A stretch of 64,000 nt of DNA from Paracoccus salipaludis. Its GTDB lineage: Bacteria; Pseudomonadota; Alphaproteobacteria; Rhodobacterales; Rhodobacteraceae. The stretch is taken from positions 215,947 to 279,946 of the forward strand of contig NZ_NSJZ01000004.1 in assembly GCF_002287065.1 (NCBI RefSeq). Direction: 5' to 3'. The notes beneath the pieces were generated by a model. It was not told where the DNA came from. It did no database searches and worked only from the letters and a program-made list of their open reading frames with translations. The position numbers were made by a program, and so were the translations under genes. The first letter of the stretch is position 1. Each line of letters begins with the position of its first letter. This document shows, piece after piece, positions 1 through 7,517 of this stretch.

Positions 1-11
1 CTGATCTTCGC

Positions 12-644
12 GTGACCCCCCGGGGCGCCCTGCCCGACACGATCCCGCTGTTTCCGCTCCCGGGCGCGGTGCTTCTGCCGCGCACGCGCCTGCCGCTGCA
101 CATCTTCGAGCCGCGCTATCTGCAGATGCTGGACGACGCGCTGAAATCCGGGCACCGGCTGATCGGCATGATCCAGCCCATCGGCGACGGACTGGCCGCC
201 GTGGGCACGGCGGGCCGCGTCACGATGTTTTCCGAAATGGACGACGGGCGGCTGATGATCTCGCTGCGGGCCATCTCGCGCTTCCGGCTGGAGGAGGTGA
301 TCGAGGGCTTCACCCCCTATCTGCGCGGCCGGGTGGACTGGTCGCCCTTCAAGGCCGACCGCGCGCCCTCGGTGCCGCCCGACCAGGATTTCGACCGCCC
401 GGCCTTCCTCGAGCGGCTGCAGCGCTACATGGACGAACGCGAGCTTTCGACCGACTGGAACGCCGCCGAGGAAGCGGACGACGAGCTGCTGGTCAACAGC
501 CTGTCCATGCTGCTGCCGCTGGGCGTCGAGGAAAAGCAGGCGCTGCTGGAGGCCGCGGACCTGCCCGCCCGGCGCGAGATGCTGGACGGGTTGCTGGAAT
601 ACGCCCTGCACGGGGGCGGCGACGACGAGGAGATGCTGCATTGA
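12..644 (+). CDS. LON peptidase substrate-binding domain protein
   Basis: This 210-residue protein consists almost entirely of the N-terminal (substrate-binding) domain of Lon, without the ATPase and protease parts. The start of the family is clear in residues 8-36 ([13 protein letters not shown], then [12 protein letters not shown]). Such stand-alone domains are common in Rhodobacterales; their biochemical role is not established. The GTG at 12 is the start used here and fits the usual length, but the frame is open to the left edge, so a start outside the window is possible. The stop overlaps the start of the Trm112-like gene, so the two are probably one transcript. Confidence 0.85.
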   Translation: MTPRGALPDTIPLFPLPGAVLLPRTRLPLHIFEPRYLQMLDDALKSGHRLIGMIQPIGDGLAAVGTAGRVTMFSEMDDGRLMISLRAISRFRLEEVIEGFTPYLRGRVDWSPFKADRAPSVPPDQDFDRPAFLERLQRYMDERELSTDWNAAEEADDELLVNSLSMLLPLGVEEKQALLEAADLPARREMLDGLLEYALHGGGDDEEMLH

Positions 645-835
645 CGAACCAACCCGGCCCCGCCTTCGACCGGCACATGCTGGAGGCGCTGGTCTGCCCG
701 GTCACGCATGGCCCCCTGGACTATGACGCGGCCCGGCAGGAACTGGTGTCGCGCACGGCGGGGCTGGCCTTCCCCATCCGGGCGGGCATTCCGATCATGC
801 TGGTCGGCGAGGCGCGCCAGATCAAGGCGGACTGA
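641..835 (+). CDS. Trm112 family protein
   Basis: A 64-residue protein with the typical [13 protein letters not shown] and [11 protein letters not shown] segments of bacterial Trm112/YcaR-like proteins. In eukaryotes and archaea Trm112 is a zinc-binding activator of methyltransferases; the bacterial role is unclear. Here only one cysteine of the usual zinc set is visible (VCPVT), so zinc binding is doubtful. The TTG at 641 overlaps the stop of the LON-domain gene (TTGA). An ATG at 677 would start the protein directly at MLEALVCPV and is a reasonable alternative. It is co-directional with the gene before it. Confidence 0.85.
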   Translation: MTNQPGPAFDRHMLEALVCPVTHGPLDYDAARQELVSRTAGLAFPIRAGIPIMLVGEARQIKAD

Positions 836-852
836 GCGCGGGGCCGTCGCAA

Positions 853-920
853 GGGGGGCTGTCCGCCCCCCATCGCCCGGCGGCGATTCGCCCCGGGGGT
901 ATCCGGCTCGTGGAGGAAGG
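853..920. repeat. hairpin intergenic element, probable bidirectional terminator
   Basis: The space between the convergent Trm112-like gene and argC holds a 7-bp perfect stem, GGGGGGC (853-859) and GCCCCCC (865-871), with a 5-base loop. It is followed by a second GC-rich part and CCCCGGGGGTAT near 893-904. The layout resembles a degenerate form of the hairpin-plus-GGTATTTGG element found at 59.35 kb in this window. A terminator function for both strands is inferred from position. Confidence 0.5.
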
Positions 921-922
921 GC

Positions 923-1828
923 TCAGAGGCCCCTGTCCTCCTCGGCCCCGATCATCAGGTTGAGGTTCTGCACCGCCGCACCCGATGCGCCCTTGCCGAG
1001 GTTGTCCAGAACCGCGACCAGCACCGCGCAGCCGTTCTCGTCGCTGCCATGGACCGAAAGCCGCATCTCGTTGGTGTCGTTCAGGATCGTGGGGATCACC
1101 CGGGCCTCGGGCTCGACGACCCTGACGAAGCGCGCGTCCCGGTAATGCGCGGCCAGCGCGTCGCGCAGGTCGGCGAGCTTGCGGTTCCCGAGATGCAGGG
1201 GGATCTGCACGGCCATGCCCTGCGCGAACTGCCCCACCGAGGGCGCGAAGACGGGCCGGCGGGTCAGGCCCGAGTGCTTCATGATCTCGGGCAGGTGCTT
1301 GTGGCCCTGGCCCAGCGCATAAACGAAATGCGCGGGCGCGTCCCCGGCCTCCATCTCGGCGATCAGTTCCTTGCCGCCGCCGGTATAGCCGGACACGGCA
1401 TTGATCGAGGCGATCTCGTCCGGGGCCACCAGCCCGGCCGCGACCAGGGGGGCGGCCAGCGCGATGGCGCCGGTGGAATAGCAGCCGGGGTTCGAGACGC
1501 GGGCGGCACCCGCGATGGCCTCGCGCGCGCCGGGGGTCAGTTCGGGGAATCCGAAGACCCAGCCGTCGGCCACCCGGTGCGCGGTCGAGGCGTCGATGAA
1601 GCGCACGTCCAGCCCCTCGGCCAGCGCGACCGCTTCCTTCGCGGCGGCGTCGGGCAGGCAGAGGATGGCGATCTCGGCCTCGGCCAGCGCCGCGCGCCGC
1701 GCCTGCGGGTCCTTGCGGCGGGCAGGGTCGAGCTGGACCAGCTCGATGTCGGGGCGAGGGGCCAGACGCTCGCGGATCTGCAGCCCCGTGGTCCCGGCCT
1801 CGCCGTCGATGAACACCTTGTGCGCCAT
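923..1828 (-). CDS. argC: N-acetyl-gamma-glutamyl-phosphate reductase
   Basis: Arginine biosynthesis enzyme that reduces N-acetylglutamyl phosphate to the semialdehyde with NADPH in the cytosol. The protein is 301 residues, the length of the short (type 2) ArgC family. Visible are the N-terminal nucleotide-binding start ([12 protein letters not shown], residues 4-15), the catalytic cysteine in SNPGCYSTG, and the glycine-rich [11 protein letters not shown] segment. The ATG at 1828 is preferred because the protein then starts at MAHKVFIDG; the longer open frame runs into the neighbouring DUF779 gene. It lies 40 bases downstream of the DUF779 gene on the same strand and may be cotranscribed with it. 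Confidence 0.95.
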   Translation of the reverse strand: MAHKVFIDGEAGTTGLQIRERLAPRPDIELVQLDPARRKDPQARRAALAEAEIAILCLPDAAAKEAVALAEGLDVRFIDASTAHRVADGWVFGFPELTPGAREAIAGAARVSNPGCYSTGAIALAAPLVAAGLVAPDEIASINAVSGYTGGGKELIAEMEAGDAPAHFVYALGQGHKHLPEIMKHSGLTRRPVFAPSVGQFAQGMAVQIPLHLGNRKLADLRDALAAHYRDARFVRVVEPEARVIPTILNDTNEMRLSVHGSDENGCAVLVAVLDNLGKGASGAAVQNLNLMIGAEEDRGL

Positions 1829-1868
1829 GTCGCCCCCTTTCGCCTGAGCCGCGATGTGGCCCGTCCGC

Positions 1869-2198
1869 TCAGGCGGTGCAAGTGGGCGGGCGCAGGATGA
1901 AATGGCGGTCCAGCGCATTGTCGAGGCTGAAGCCCGACCCGCGGCCGGGCACCGCGTCCACCAGCAGGTCGGTGTCGGCCCAGGCTTCGGCCTGCAAGGC
2001 CCCGGTCCAGAAGGGGGCCGCGCCCACGGTGCCAAGCTGCACGTCGTTGCTGCCGATGCGGAAGTCGCCGTTGCGATAGACCATCGGCGCGGTGCCGTCG
2101 CAGCAGCCGCCCGACAGGTGGAACATGACCGAGCCGTGCGCGGCCTCGATCTCGGCCAGCAGGTCCAGCGCGGCGGGGGTGGCGGTGACGCGGTTCAT
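1869..2198 (-). CDS. DUF779 domain-containing protein
   Basis: A 109-residue protein of the DUF779 family, recognised by the [18 protein letters not shown] segment near residues 20-37 with its paired cysteines, and by the C-terminal FILRP. In many bacteria this family sits next to acetaldehyde or other aldehyde dehydrogenase genes, but no aldehyde dehydrogenase is in this window. Its ATG overlaps the TGA of the topoisomerase gene upstream (ATGA), so translation of the two is probably coupled. Function is unknown; a metal or thiol role for the paired cysteines is only a guess. Confidence 0.85.
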   Translation of the reverse strand: MNRVTATPAALDLLAEIEAAHGSVMFHLSGGCCDGTAPMVYRNGDFRIGSNDVQLGTVGAAPFWTGALQAEAWADTDLLVDAVPGRGSGFSLDNALDRHFILRPPTCTA

Positions 2199-3253
2199 GC
2201 GGAAAGCCTTTGCCTGAGGAACTCCAGCACCTGCCGCTCTTCGGGGCGCAGCGCGGGCTTATCCAGTTCCTCGGCGATCTCCTCGCCGATTTCCAGCGCC
2301 AGTTCGTCGGACAGGTAGCTGTCGATCACCTGCGGGTGGACATAGCACTTGCGGCAGATCGTGGGGGTGTTGCCCAGGCGGGCCGAGACCTGCTCGATCG
2401 CCTCGCGAACATTGCGCTTGGCGGCGGCCTGGCTGTCGGCCTTTTCGTATTCCGCCAAGGCCAGCGCCGCCAGCACCGTGCCGGTCCAGGTGCGGAAGTC
2501 CTTGGCGGTGATGTCGGTGCCGGAAATCTCGCGCAGGTAAGCGTTCACGTCGCCCGAGGTGACGCTGCGCCGCTCGCCCTCGTCGTCGAGATACTGGAAC
2601 AGGTGCTGGCCCGGCAGGTCCTGGCTGGCCTTGACGATCCGCGCCACGCGGCGGTCGCGGATGCCGAGGTCCCATTCCTTGCCGCTTTTCCCCTTGAAGC
2701 GGAAGCGGATCTGAGCGCCGTCCACCTTCACATGGCGGTCGTTCAGCGTGGTCAGCCCGTGCGACTTGTTCTGTTTGGCATAATCGGCGTTTCCGACGCG
2801 GATCATGGTGGTTTCCAGCAGGTGCACGACCGTCGCCAGCACCTTTTCGCGCGGCATCCCCCGGCGGCTCATGTCCTCGTCCACCCGCGCGCGCAGGGCC
2901 GGGAGGGCTGCGGCGAAATCCAGCATCCGCTCGTATTTGGTGCTGTCGCGGGCCTCGCGGAAGCGGGGGTGATAACGGTACTGCTTGCGCCCGCGCGCAT
3001 CGCGGCCCGTGGCCTGGATGTGGCCGTTCGGATCGGCGCAGATCCAGACGTCCGTGTAGGCGGGCGGAATCGCCAGCGAGCGGATTCGGTCCAGCGTTTC
3101 CCGGTCCTTGACCGCCCTGCCCTCCGGGTCGCGGTAGCTGAAGCCCTTGCCCGCGCGGCGGCGGGTGATGCCGGGTTCCGAGTCGCTGACATAGACCAGC
3201 CCCGCGCTGATCGCGGCGTCCTGCGGATCGACGATACTGCCTGTCGCCATCAT
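2195..3253 (-). CDS. DNA topoisomerase IB (poxvirus type)
   Basis: A 352-residue bacterial type IB topoisomerase, which relaxes supercoils through a 3'-phosphotyrosyl intermediate. Visible in order are the N-terminal domain (GFSYRDPEG, PPAYTDVWICADPNGHIQ), the catalytic domain with ATVVHLLETTMIRVGN, the KDFRTWTGTVLAA segment, and near the C-terminus CRKCYVHP, whose tyrosine is the expected nucleophile by analogy with other bacterial TopIB proteins. Two adjacent ATG codons end at 3253 and 3250; upstream codons of the same frame read into intergenic sequence and do not look coding. The stop overlaps the DUF779 start, so the two genes form a small operon. Confidence 0.93.
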   Translation of the reverse strand: MMATGSIVDPQDAAISAGLVYVSDSEPGITRRRAGKGFSYRDPEGRAVKDRETLDRIRSLAIPPAYTDVWICADPNGHIQATGRDARGRKQYRYHPRFREARDSTKYERMLDFAAALPALRARVDEDMSRRGMPREKVLATVVHLLETTMIRVGNADYAKQNKSHGLTTLNDRHVKVDGAQIRFRFKGKSGKEWDLGIRDRRVARIVKASQDLPGQHLFQYLDDEGERRSVTSGDVNAYLREISGTDITAKDFRTWTGTVLAALALAEYEKADSQAAAKRNVREAIEQVSARLGNTPTICRKCYVHPQVIDSYLSDELALEIGEEIAEELDKPALRPEERQVLEFLRQRLSA

Positions 3254-3311
3254 CCGCTCCCTGCGGCTGTGGCCCCGAACGCGGGGCGGGCCGGTTTGGT
3301 TCGCCGAGGGG

Positions 3312-4364
3312 TCAGTCCCATTCCATCTCGGCATAGGCGGCGGCGGCGTTCCTTGCGGTCGTCGCCTGGTAATCCGCCCAGCCCCCGGCCAGCGGGCCCA
3401 TGGCCCCGGCCACGGCCGGGACCGCCGATGAAAGGCCCTGCCCTGCGTCCAGCGCCGCCCGCACAGCCTCGCGCAGCGCGGCGAGATAGGATTGCTGCGC
3501 GGCACTGGCCTCGGCGAAGGACGCGGCAACCGGCCCATGCCCGGGGATCACCGGCGCGCCCCCGTGCGGCTGGGCAAGCCAGTCGAGCCAGCCCTTCAGC
3601 GAGCCGTCCACCACCGGCGTCAGCCCCCGGAACAGCAGGTCGCCCGTGAACAGCGCCCCCGTGGCGCTGTCGCGCACGGTCAGGTCGCTGTCGGTATGGG
3701 CGCGGGGGGCGGGGGTCAGTTCCAAAGTCCGGCCGCCGAGGTCCAGCACCTCCGGCCCCGCGATGGTCCGGGTCGGGCCGATCAGGACCGTGCCCGCCCA
3801 GGCATCCGCACCGATCTGGGCGGGGATGCTTTCGGCCCAGGTGTCGCGGCGAAGCTCCAGCGCCTCGGGCAGGCGGGCGTCGGCGACGATCTCGGCGCCG
3901 GCTTCGGCGAAGACCTCGGCGCCCGCGATATGGTCGGGGTGCATGTGGGTCAGCACCACGGGGCCGATGGGCTTGTCGGACAGGCGGCGGATGGCGGCGT
4001 AAAGCGCCTCGCCCTGCGCGCGCGATCCGCCGGGGTCGATCACCGCCACGCGGTCCCGGCCCAGGATGACGCCGAGGTTGGCGATCCGGCCCCCGTTTTC
4101 GGGGGAAAGCTGCGCATCGGCGCCGCGATACACGTGGACGCCCGCAGCGACCTCGGAAAGCTCAAGCGCCGGGGCCTCGGACAGGGGCGCGCAGCGCCGG
4201 TCCCGGCCGGTCAGGTCGGGGTGGGCGGCCAGCCACGCGGCGGCGGCCTCGCCGGCCAGAGCCTCGCAGGCGCCCATGTCCGGTGACTCCGCCGCAGGCA
4301 GCAGCCGGTCCGCGCAAGCCGAAGGATCGGCGGCAAGGCAGGCCGTCAGGATCAGGACATGCAT
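3312..4364 (-). CDS. MBL-fold hydrolase, quinoprotein relay system type 2
   Basis: A 350-residue metallo-beta-lactamase-fold protein. The zinc site is visible as THMHPDHIAG, followed by FTGDLLF and PGHGPV. Ahead of the hydrolase domain is an N-terminal cysteine-containing segment (cysteines near residues 9, 17, 33 and 58), as in the proteins named quinoprotein relay system zinc metallohydrolase 2. Those proteins are related to SoxH and occur with a SoxYZ-like carrier and PQQ-dependent dehydrogenases. That carrier is encoded divergently 157 bases away, which supports the assignment. The first residues could be a weak export signal. The substrate is not known; a protein-bound thioester or persulfide on the carrier is the natural guess. 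Confidence 0.85.
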   Translation of the reverse strand: MHVLILTACLAADPSACADRLLPAAESPDMGACEALAGEAAAAWLAAHPDLTGRDRRCAPLSEAPALELSEVAAGVHVYRGADAQLSPENGGRIANLGVILGRDRVAVIDPGGSRAQGEALYAAIRRLSDKPIGPVVLTHMHPDHIAGAEVFAEAGAEIVADARLPEALELRRDTWAESIPAQIGADAWAGTVLIGPTRTIAGPEVLDLGGRTLELTPAPRAHTDSDLTVRDSATGALFTGDLLFRGLTPVVDGSLKGWLDWLAQPHGGAPVIPGHGPVAASFAEASAAQQSYLAALREAVRAALDAGQGLSSAVPAVAGAMGPLAGGWADYQATTARNAAAAYAEMEWD

Positions 4365-4521
4365 GGGCGGGCCTCCTTGCCCGAAGGATGACGCGCGCGG
4401 GCGCGGTGTGCATCAGGCAGGCCCGCTTCTACGACCTTCGTCGGGGTCGCCGCACCCGCCCCCGCCTTGTCACCATTGTCCCGCATCCGCGCCGGTCCCA
4501 CCGGCCAAAGGGAGATTCGCC
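4365..4521. promoter_or_regulatory. divergent intergenic region of the MBL/SoxYZ pair
   Basis: These 157 bases separate two divergently read, functionally linked genes and should hold both promoters. A purine-rich GGGAGA just before the ATG at 4522 can serve as ribosome binding site for the carrier gene. I could not pick out convincing -35/-10 pairs or a palindrome by eye. Confidence 0.45.
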
Positions 4522-5319
4522 ATGTCCCTTCCCCTTGCCGCCCCGATCCGGCTTGCCGCCCTTGCGATGGCACTTGCAGGAGCGCCCGCGCTGGCGGCGG
4601 AAAACCCGCTGCAACCCTCGCCCGCCTGGGAGGACATGCGGTCCAGCGTGACCGGCAGCGACATCGAGCCGCCGATCGACCCTGCCGTCTTCGACCTCGA
4701 GGCGCCGATGCGGGCGGAAAACCCCGCGCTGGTCCCGATCCGCGTCACCCAGGTCCCCGGCAGCCCGCGCATCACGAAGCTGGCGCTGGTCGTCGACCAT
4801 AACCCCGCGCCCGTTGCCGGAGAGTTCACCTTCGGCCCCGCCACCGCGCCCCTGGACTTCGAGGTGCGGGTGCGGGTGGACGCCTATTCCGACGTCCGCG
4901 CCATCGCCACGCTGGAGGACGGGCGGCAGGTCATGGCCGGGCGCTTCGTCAAGGCCTCGGGCGGCTGCGCGGCGCCTGCGGGTGGCGGCGACAAGGCGCG
5001 CGAGGGGATGGGTGAGATGCGCTTCCGCAGCGAACCGCAGGGCGACCGGGCCATGGGCACGCTGATGATCCGGCATCCCAACTTCTCGGGTCTCCAGCGC
5101 GATCAGGTGACGCTGCTGAACATCCCGGCCGAGTTCGTCCAGACCATCGAGCTGAAGCAGGGCGACGAGGTGCTGATGACGATGGAGGGCGGGATCTCGA
5201 TTTCCGAGAACCCGGTGTTCCGCTTGGGCTACCGGCCCAACGGCCAGCCGGTCGCCGTTCATGCCGAGGACACCGACGGCCGCGTCTTCGACGCAAGCTT
5301 CCCGGCGGCGGGGGGCTGA
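4522..5319 (+). CDS. quinoprotein dehydrogenase-associated SoxYZ-like carrier
   Basis: A 265-residue exported protein in which a SoxY-like half is fused to a SoxZ-like half. Residues 1-26 form a signal peptide ending AGAPALAAE. The SoxY-like half ends in SGGCAAP (near residue 153), the cysteine-carrying arm on which SoxY binds sulfur intermediates. The second half (GDRAMGTLMIRHPNFSG, then NPVFRLGY) resembles SoxZ. Homologues are carriers associated with PQQ-dependent alcohol dehydrogenases, and their bound substrate is unknown. The divergent MBL hydrolase is the usual partner. No sox genes and no quinoprotein dehydrogenase are in this window, so a role in thiosulfate oxidation is unlikely. 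The ATG at 4522 is chosen for the signal peptide and the GGGAGA upstream. Confidence 0.88.
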   Translation: MSLPLAAPIRLAALAMALAGAPALAAENPLQPSPAWEDMRSSVTGSDIEPPIDPAVFDLEAPMRAENPALVPIRVTQVPGSPRITKLALVVDHNPAPVAGEFTFGPATAPLDFEVRVRVDAYSDVRAIATLEDGRQVMAGRFVKASGGCAAPAGGGDKAREGMGEMRFRSEPQGDRAMGTLMIRHPNFSGLQRDQVTLLNIPAEFVQTIELKQGDEVLMTMEGGISISENPVFRLGYRPNGQPVAVHAEDTDGRVFDASFPAAGG

Positions 5320-5379
5320 GCGGTTGCACGCGGCGGCCGGCGCTGTCAGGTTGCCCCCGCATCCGCGACGGGACCCTTC

Positions 5380-6438
5380 ATGATCGAGACACGCAAGCTG
5401 GGCGGGCTGACCGTCAGCGACATCTGCCTGGGCACCATGACCTTCGGCAAGGACACGCCCCCGGCCGAGGCGCTGGCCCTGATGGACCGGGCGCTGGACG
5501 CCGGGATCAGCTTCTGGGACACGGCCGAGATGTATCCGGTCAACCCCGCCGCCGCCGAGACCTATGGCCGGACCGAGGAGATCATCGGCGAATGGCTCGC
5601 CTCTCGCGGGCGGCGGGACGAGGTGCGGATCGCCACAAAGGCCAGCGGCCCGAACGGCGGCCACACGCGCGGCGGCAAGGGCTTCGAGCCGGGCAACATC
5701 GCCGAAGCCGTGGACGAGTCGCTGCGGCGGCTGGGGACGGACCGCATCGACCTGTACCAGCTGCACTGGCCCAAGCGCGGCAGCTACGCCTTCCGCCAGA
5801 ACTGGACCTACGACCCGAGCCGCGCCTCGAAGGCGCGCGCGCAGGAACACATGGAGGGCATCCTCGAGGCGCTGCGCGACGTGGTCGCCGCGGGCAAGGT
5901 GCGCGAGTTCGGCCTGTCGAATGAGACCGCCTGGGGCACCATGTCCTGGCTTGCGGCGGCCGAGCGGACGGGCGGCCCGCGCGTTGTCTCGGTGCAGAAC
6001 GAATACGGCCCGCTGCACCGGCTTTACGACACCGACATGGCCGAGGTGGGCCAGAAGGAAAACGTGACGCTGCTGGCCTATTCGCCGCTGGCGGCGGGGC
6101 TGCTGACGGGAAAATACGCGGGTGGCGCCCTTCCCCAGGGCAGCCGCGCCGGGAACGAGCGGCTGCGCGGCGGCGAGGGCGACCTGCACGGCCGCGTCAC
6201 TCCGCGTGGACTGGCCGCGGCCGAGGCCTGGGGAAAGATGGCGCGCGGCCTCGGGCTCGACCCGGTCCACGCGGCCATCGCCTTCGTGCGGCAGCGGCCC
6301 TTTCCGGCGATCCCGATCCTCGGGGCGACGCGGCTGGCGCAGCTCGACCACCTGATCGCCGGACTGGATGTCCGGCTGAACGCCGAGGCGATGCGCGCCA
6401 TCGACGCCTTCCACCGCGCCCACCCCCTGCCCTTCTGA
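5380..6438 (+). CDS. aldo/keto reductase (Tas-like)
   Basis: A 352-residue NADPH-dependent aldo/keto reductase closest in look to the Tas/YajO group. The family elements are visible: the start (RKLGGLTVSDICLGTMTFG), the catalytic aspartate/tyrosine segment (FWDTAEMYPV, residues 46-55), the lysine in RIATKASG, the histidine in LYQLHWPKRG, and the cofactor-binding end AIPILGATRLAQLDHL. The physiological substrate cannot be inferred. It follows the SoxYZ-like gene after 60 bases on the same strand and may share its transcript. Confidence 0.92.
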   Translation: MIETRKLGGLTVSDICLGTMTFGKDTPPAEALALMDRALDAGISFWDTAEMYPVNPAAAETYGRTEEIIGEWLASRGRRDEVRIATKASGPNGGHTRGGKGFEPGNIAEAVDESLRRLGTDRIDLYQLHWPKRGSYAFRQNWTYDPSRASKARAQEHMEGILEALRDVVAAGKVREFGLSNETAWGTMSWLAAAERTGGPRVVSVQNEYGPLHRLYDTDMAEVGQKENVTLLAYSPLAAGLLTGKYAGGALPQGSRAGNERLRGGEGDLHGRVTPRGLAAAEAWGKMARGLGLDPVHAAIAFVRQRPFPAIPILGATRLAQLDHLIAGLDVRLNAEAMRAIDAFHRAHPLPF

Positions 6439-6521
6439 CGCTGCGGCGGAGACCCCGGGCGGGGGTTGCGGGTCCCGCCCGGCCCCGCATCATGGCCGCA
6501 TCCGGCCACAAGGGGGGAACC

Positions 6522-7490
6522 ATGCTGCCGCCGATCCTGTCGAACCTGCGCCTGCCCGTGGTGGCCTCGCCCATGTTCATCGTCTCGGGCCCCGACCTGG
6601 TCATCGCCCAGTGCAAGGCGGGGATCGTGGGCTCGTTCCCTGCGCTGAACGCGCGCGAGGCCGACGGAGAGCCGCCGCTGCTGGACGCCTGGCTGCGGCG
6701 CATCCAGGAGGAACTGGACCGCCACAACCAGGCCAACCCCGACAGCCCGGCCGCGCCCTTCGCGGTGAACCAGATCGTCCACCGCTCGAACGCGCGGCTG
6801 GAACGCGACATCGAGATCTGCCACCGCCACAGGGTGCCGATCTGGATCACCTCGCTGGGCGCCCGCCCCGAGGTCAACGAGGCGGCCCATGACTGCGGCG
6901 GCATCACCCTGCACGACGTCATCAACGCCACCTTCGCCCGCAAGGCGCTGGAAAAGGGTGCGGACGGCCTGATCGCCGTCGCGGCGGGCGCGGGCGGCCA
7001 TGCGGGGCCGCAAAGCCCCTTTGCGCTGATCCAGGAAATCCGCGAGTTCTTCGACGGCCCGCTTCTGCTCTCGGGCTCCATCGCCACGGGGCGCGCCATC
7101 CTTGCCGCGCAGGCGATGGGGGCGGACCTCGCCTATATCGGCAGCCCCTTCATCGCGACCGCCGAAGCCAACGCCACCGCCGACTACAAGCGGATGATCG
7201 TGGAGTCGGGCGCCGAGGACATCGTCTACACCCCCGTCTTCACGGGCATCCACGGCAACTACCTCAAGCCCTCGATCCGCTCGGCCGGGATGGACCCCGA
7301 GGCGCTGGATGCCAGCCACGCCGAGGGAATGGACTTCGGCAAGTCAGGGGCCAAGGCCAAAGCCTGGAGCCAGATCTGGGGCTCGGGCCAGGGCATCGGC
7401 GCGGTGAAGGAGGTCGTGCCCGCGGGGGCGCTGGTGGACCGGCTCGCGGGCGAATACGCCGAAGCGCGCCGGTCGCTGCTGGAGGGATAA
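6522..7490 (+). CDS. nitronate monooxygenase (2-nitropropane dioxygenase family)
   Basis: A 322-residue FMN-dependent TIM-barrel enzyme that oxidises alkyl nitronates. Typical segments are VVASPMFIVSGPDLV at the start, the GIVGSFPALN strand, and the flavin-phosphate segment VAAGAGGHAG, which contains the usual active-site histidine. It also has SGSIATGRAI and GADLAYIGSPFIAT. The ATG at 6522 is chosen because AGGGGGG lies 5 bases upstream and the protein then starts MLPPILSNLRLP; the ATG at 6492 would add ten unconserved residues. It ends close to the convergent permease gene, separated by a GC-rich hairpin. Confidence 0.92.
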   Translation: MLPPILSNLRLPVVASPMFIVSGPDLVIAQCKAGIVGSFPALNAREADGEPPLLDAWLRRIQEELDRHNQANPDSPAAPFAVNQIVHRSNARLERDIEICHRHRVPIWITSLGARPEVNEAAHDCGGITLHDVINATFARKALEKGADGLIAVAAGAGGHAGPQSPFALIQEIREFFDGPLLLSGSIATGRAILAAQAMGADLAYIGSPFIATAEANATADYKRMIVESGAEDIVYTPVFTGIHGNYLKPSIRSAGMDPEALDASHAEGMDFGKSGAKAKAWSQIWGSGQGIGAVKEVVPAGALVDRLAGEYAEARRSLLEG

Positions 7491-7496
7491 GGGGGA

Positions 7497-7513
7497 GGGG
7501 GCGCGAGGCCCCC
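7497..7513. terminator. hairpin between convergent genes
   Basis: GGGGGC (7497-7502) and GCCCCC (7508-7513) form a 6-bp stem with the loop GCGAG in the 27 bases between the nitronate monooxygenase and the permease. There is no T-run on either strand. A bidirectional terminator is inferred from the convergent arrangement. Confidence 0.5.
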
Positions 7514-7517
7514 GCCC

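Noticed and set aside
4522..5319. SoxYZ of a thiosulfate oxidation (Sox) operon.
   Set aside because: The protein is a single SoxY-SoxZ fusion with an MBL partner, and no soxA, B, C, D or X is present, so the quinoprotein-associated carrier fits better.
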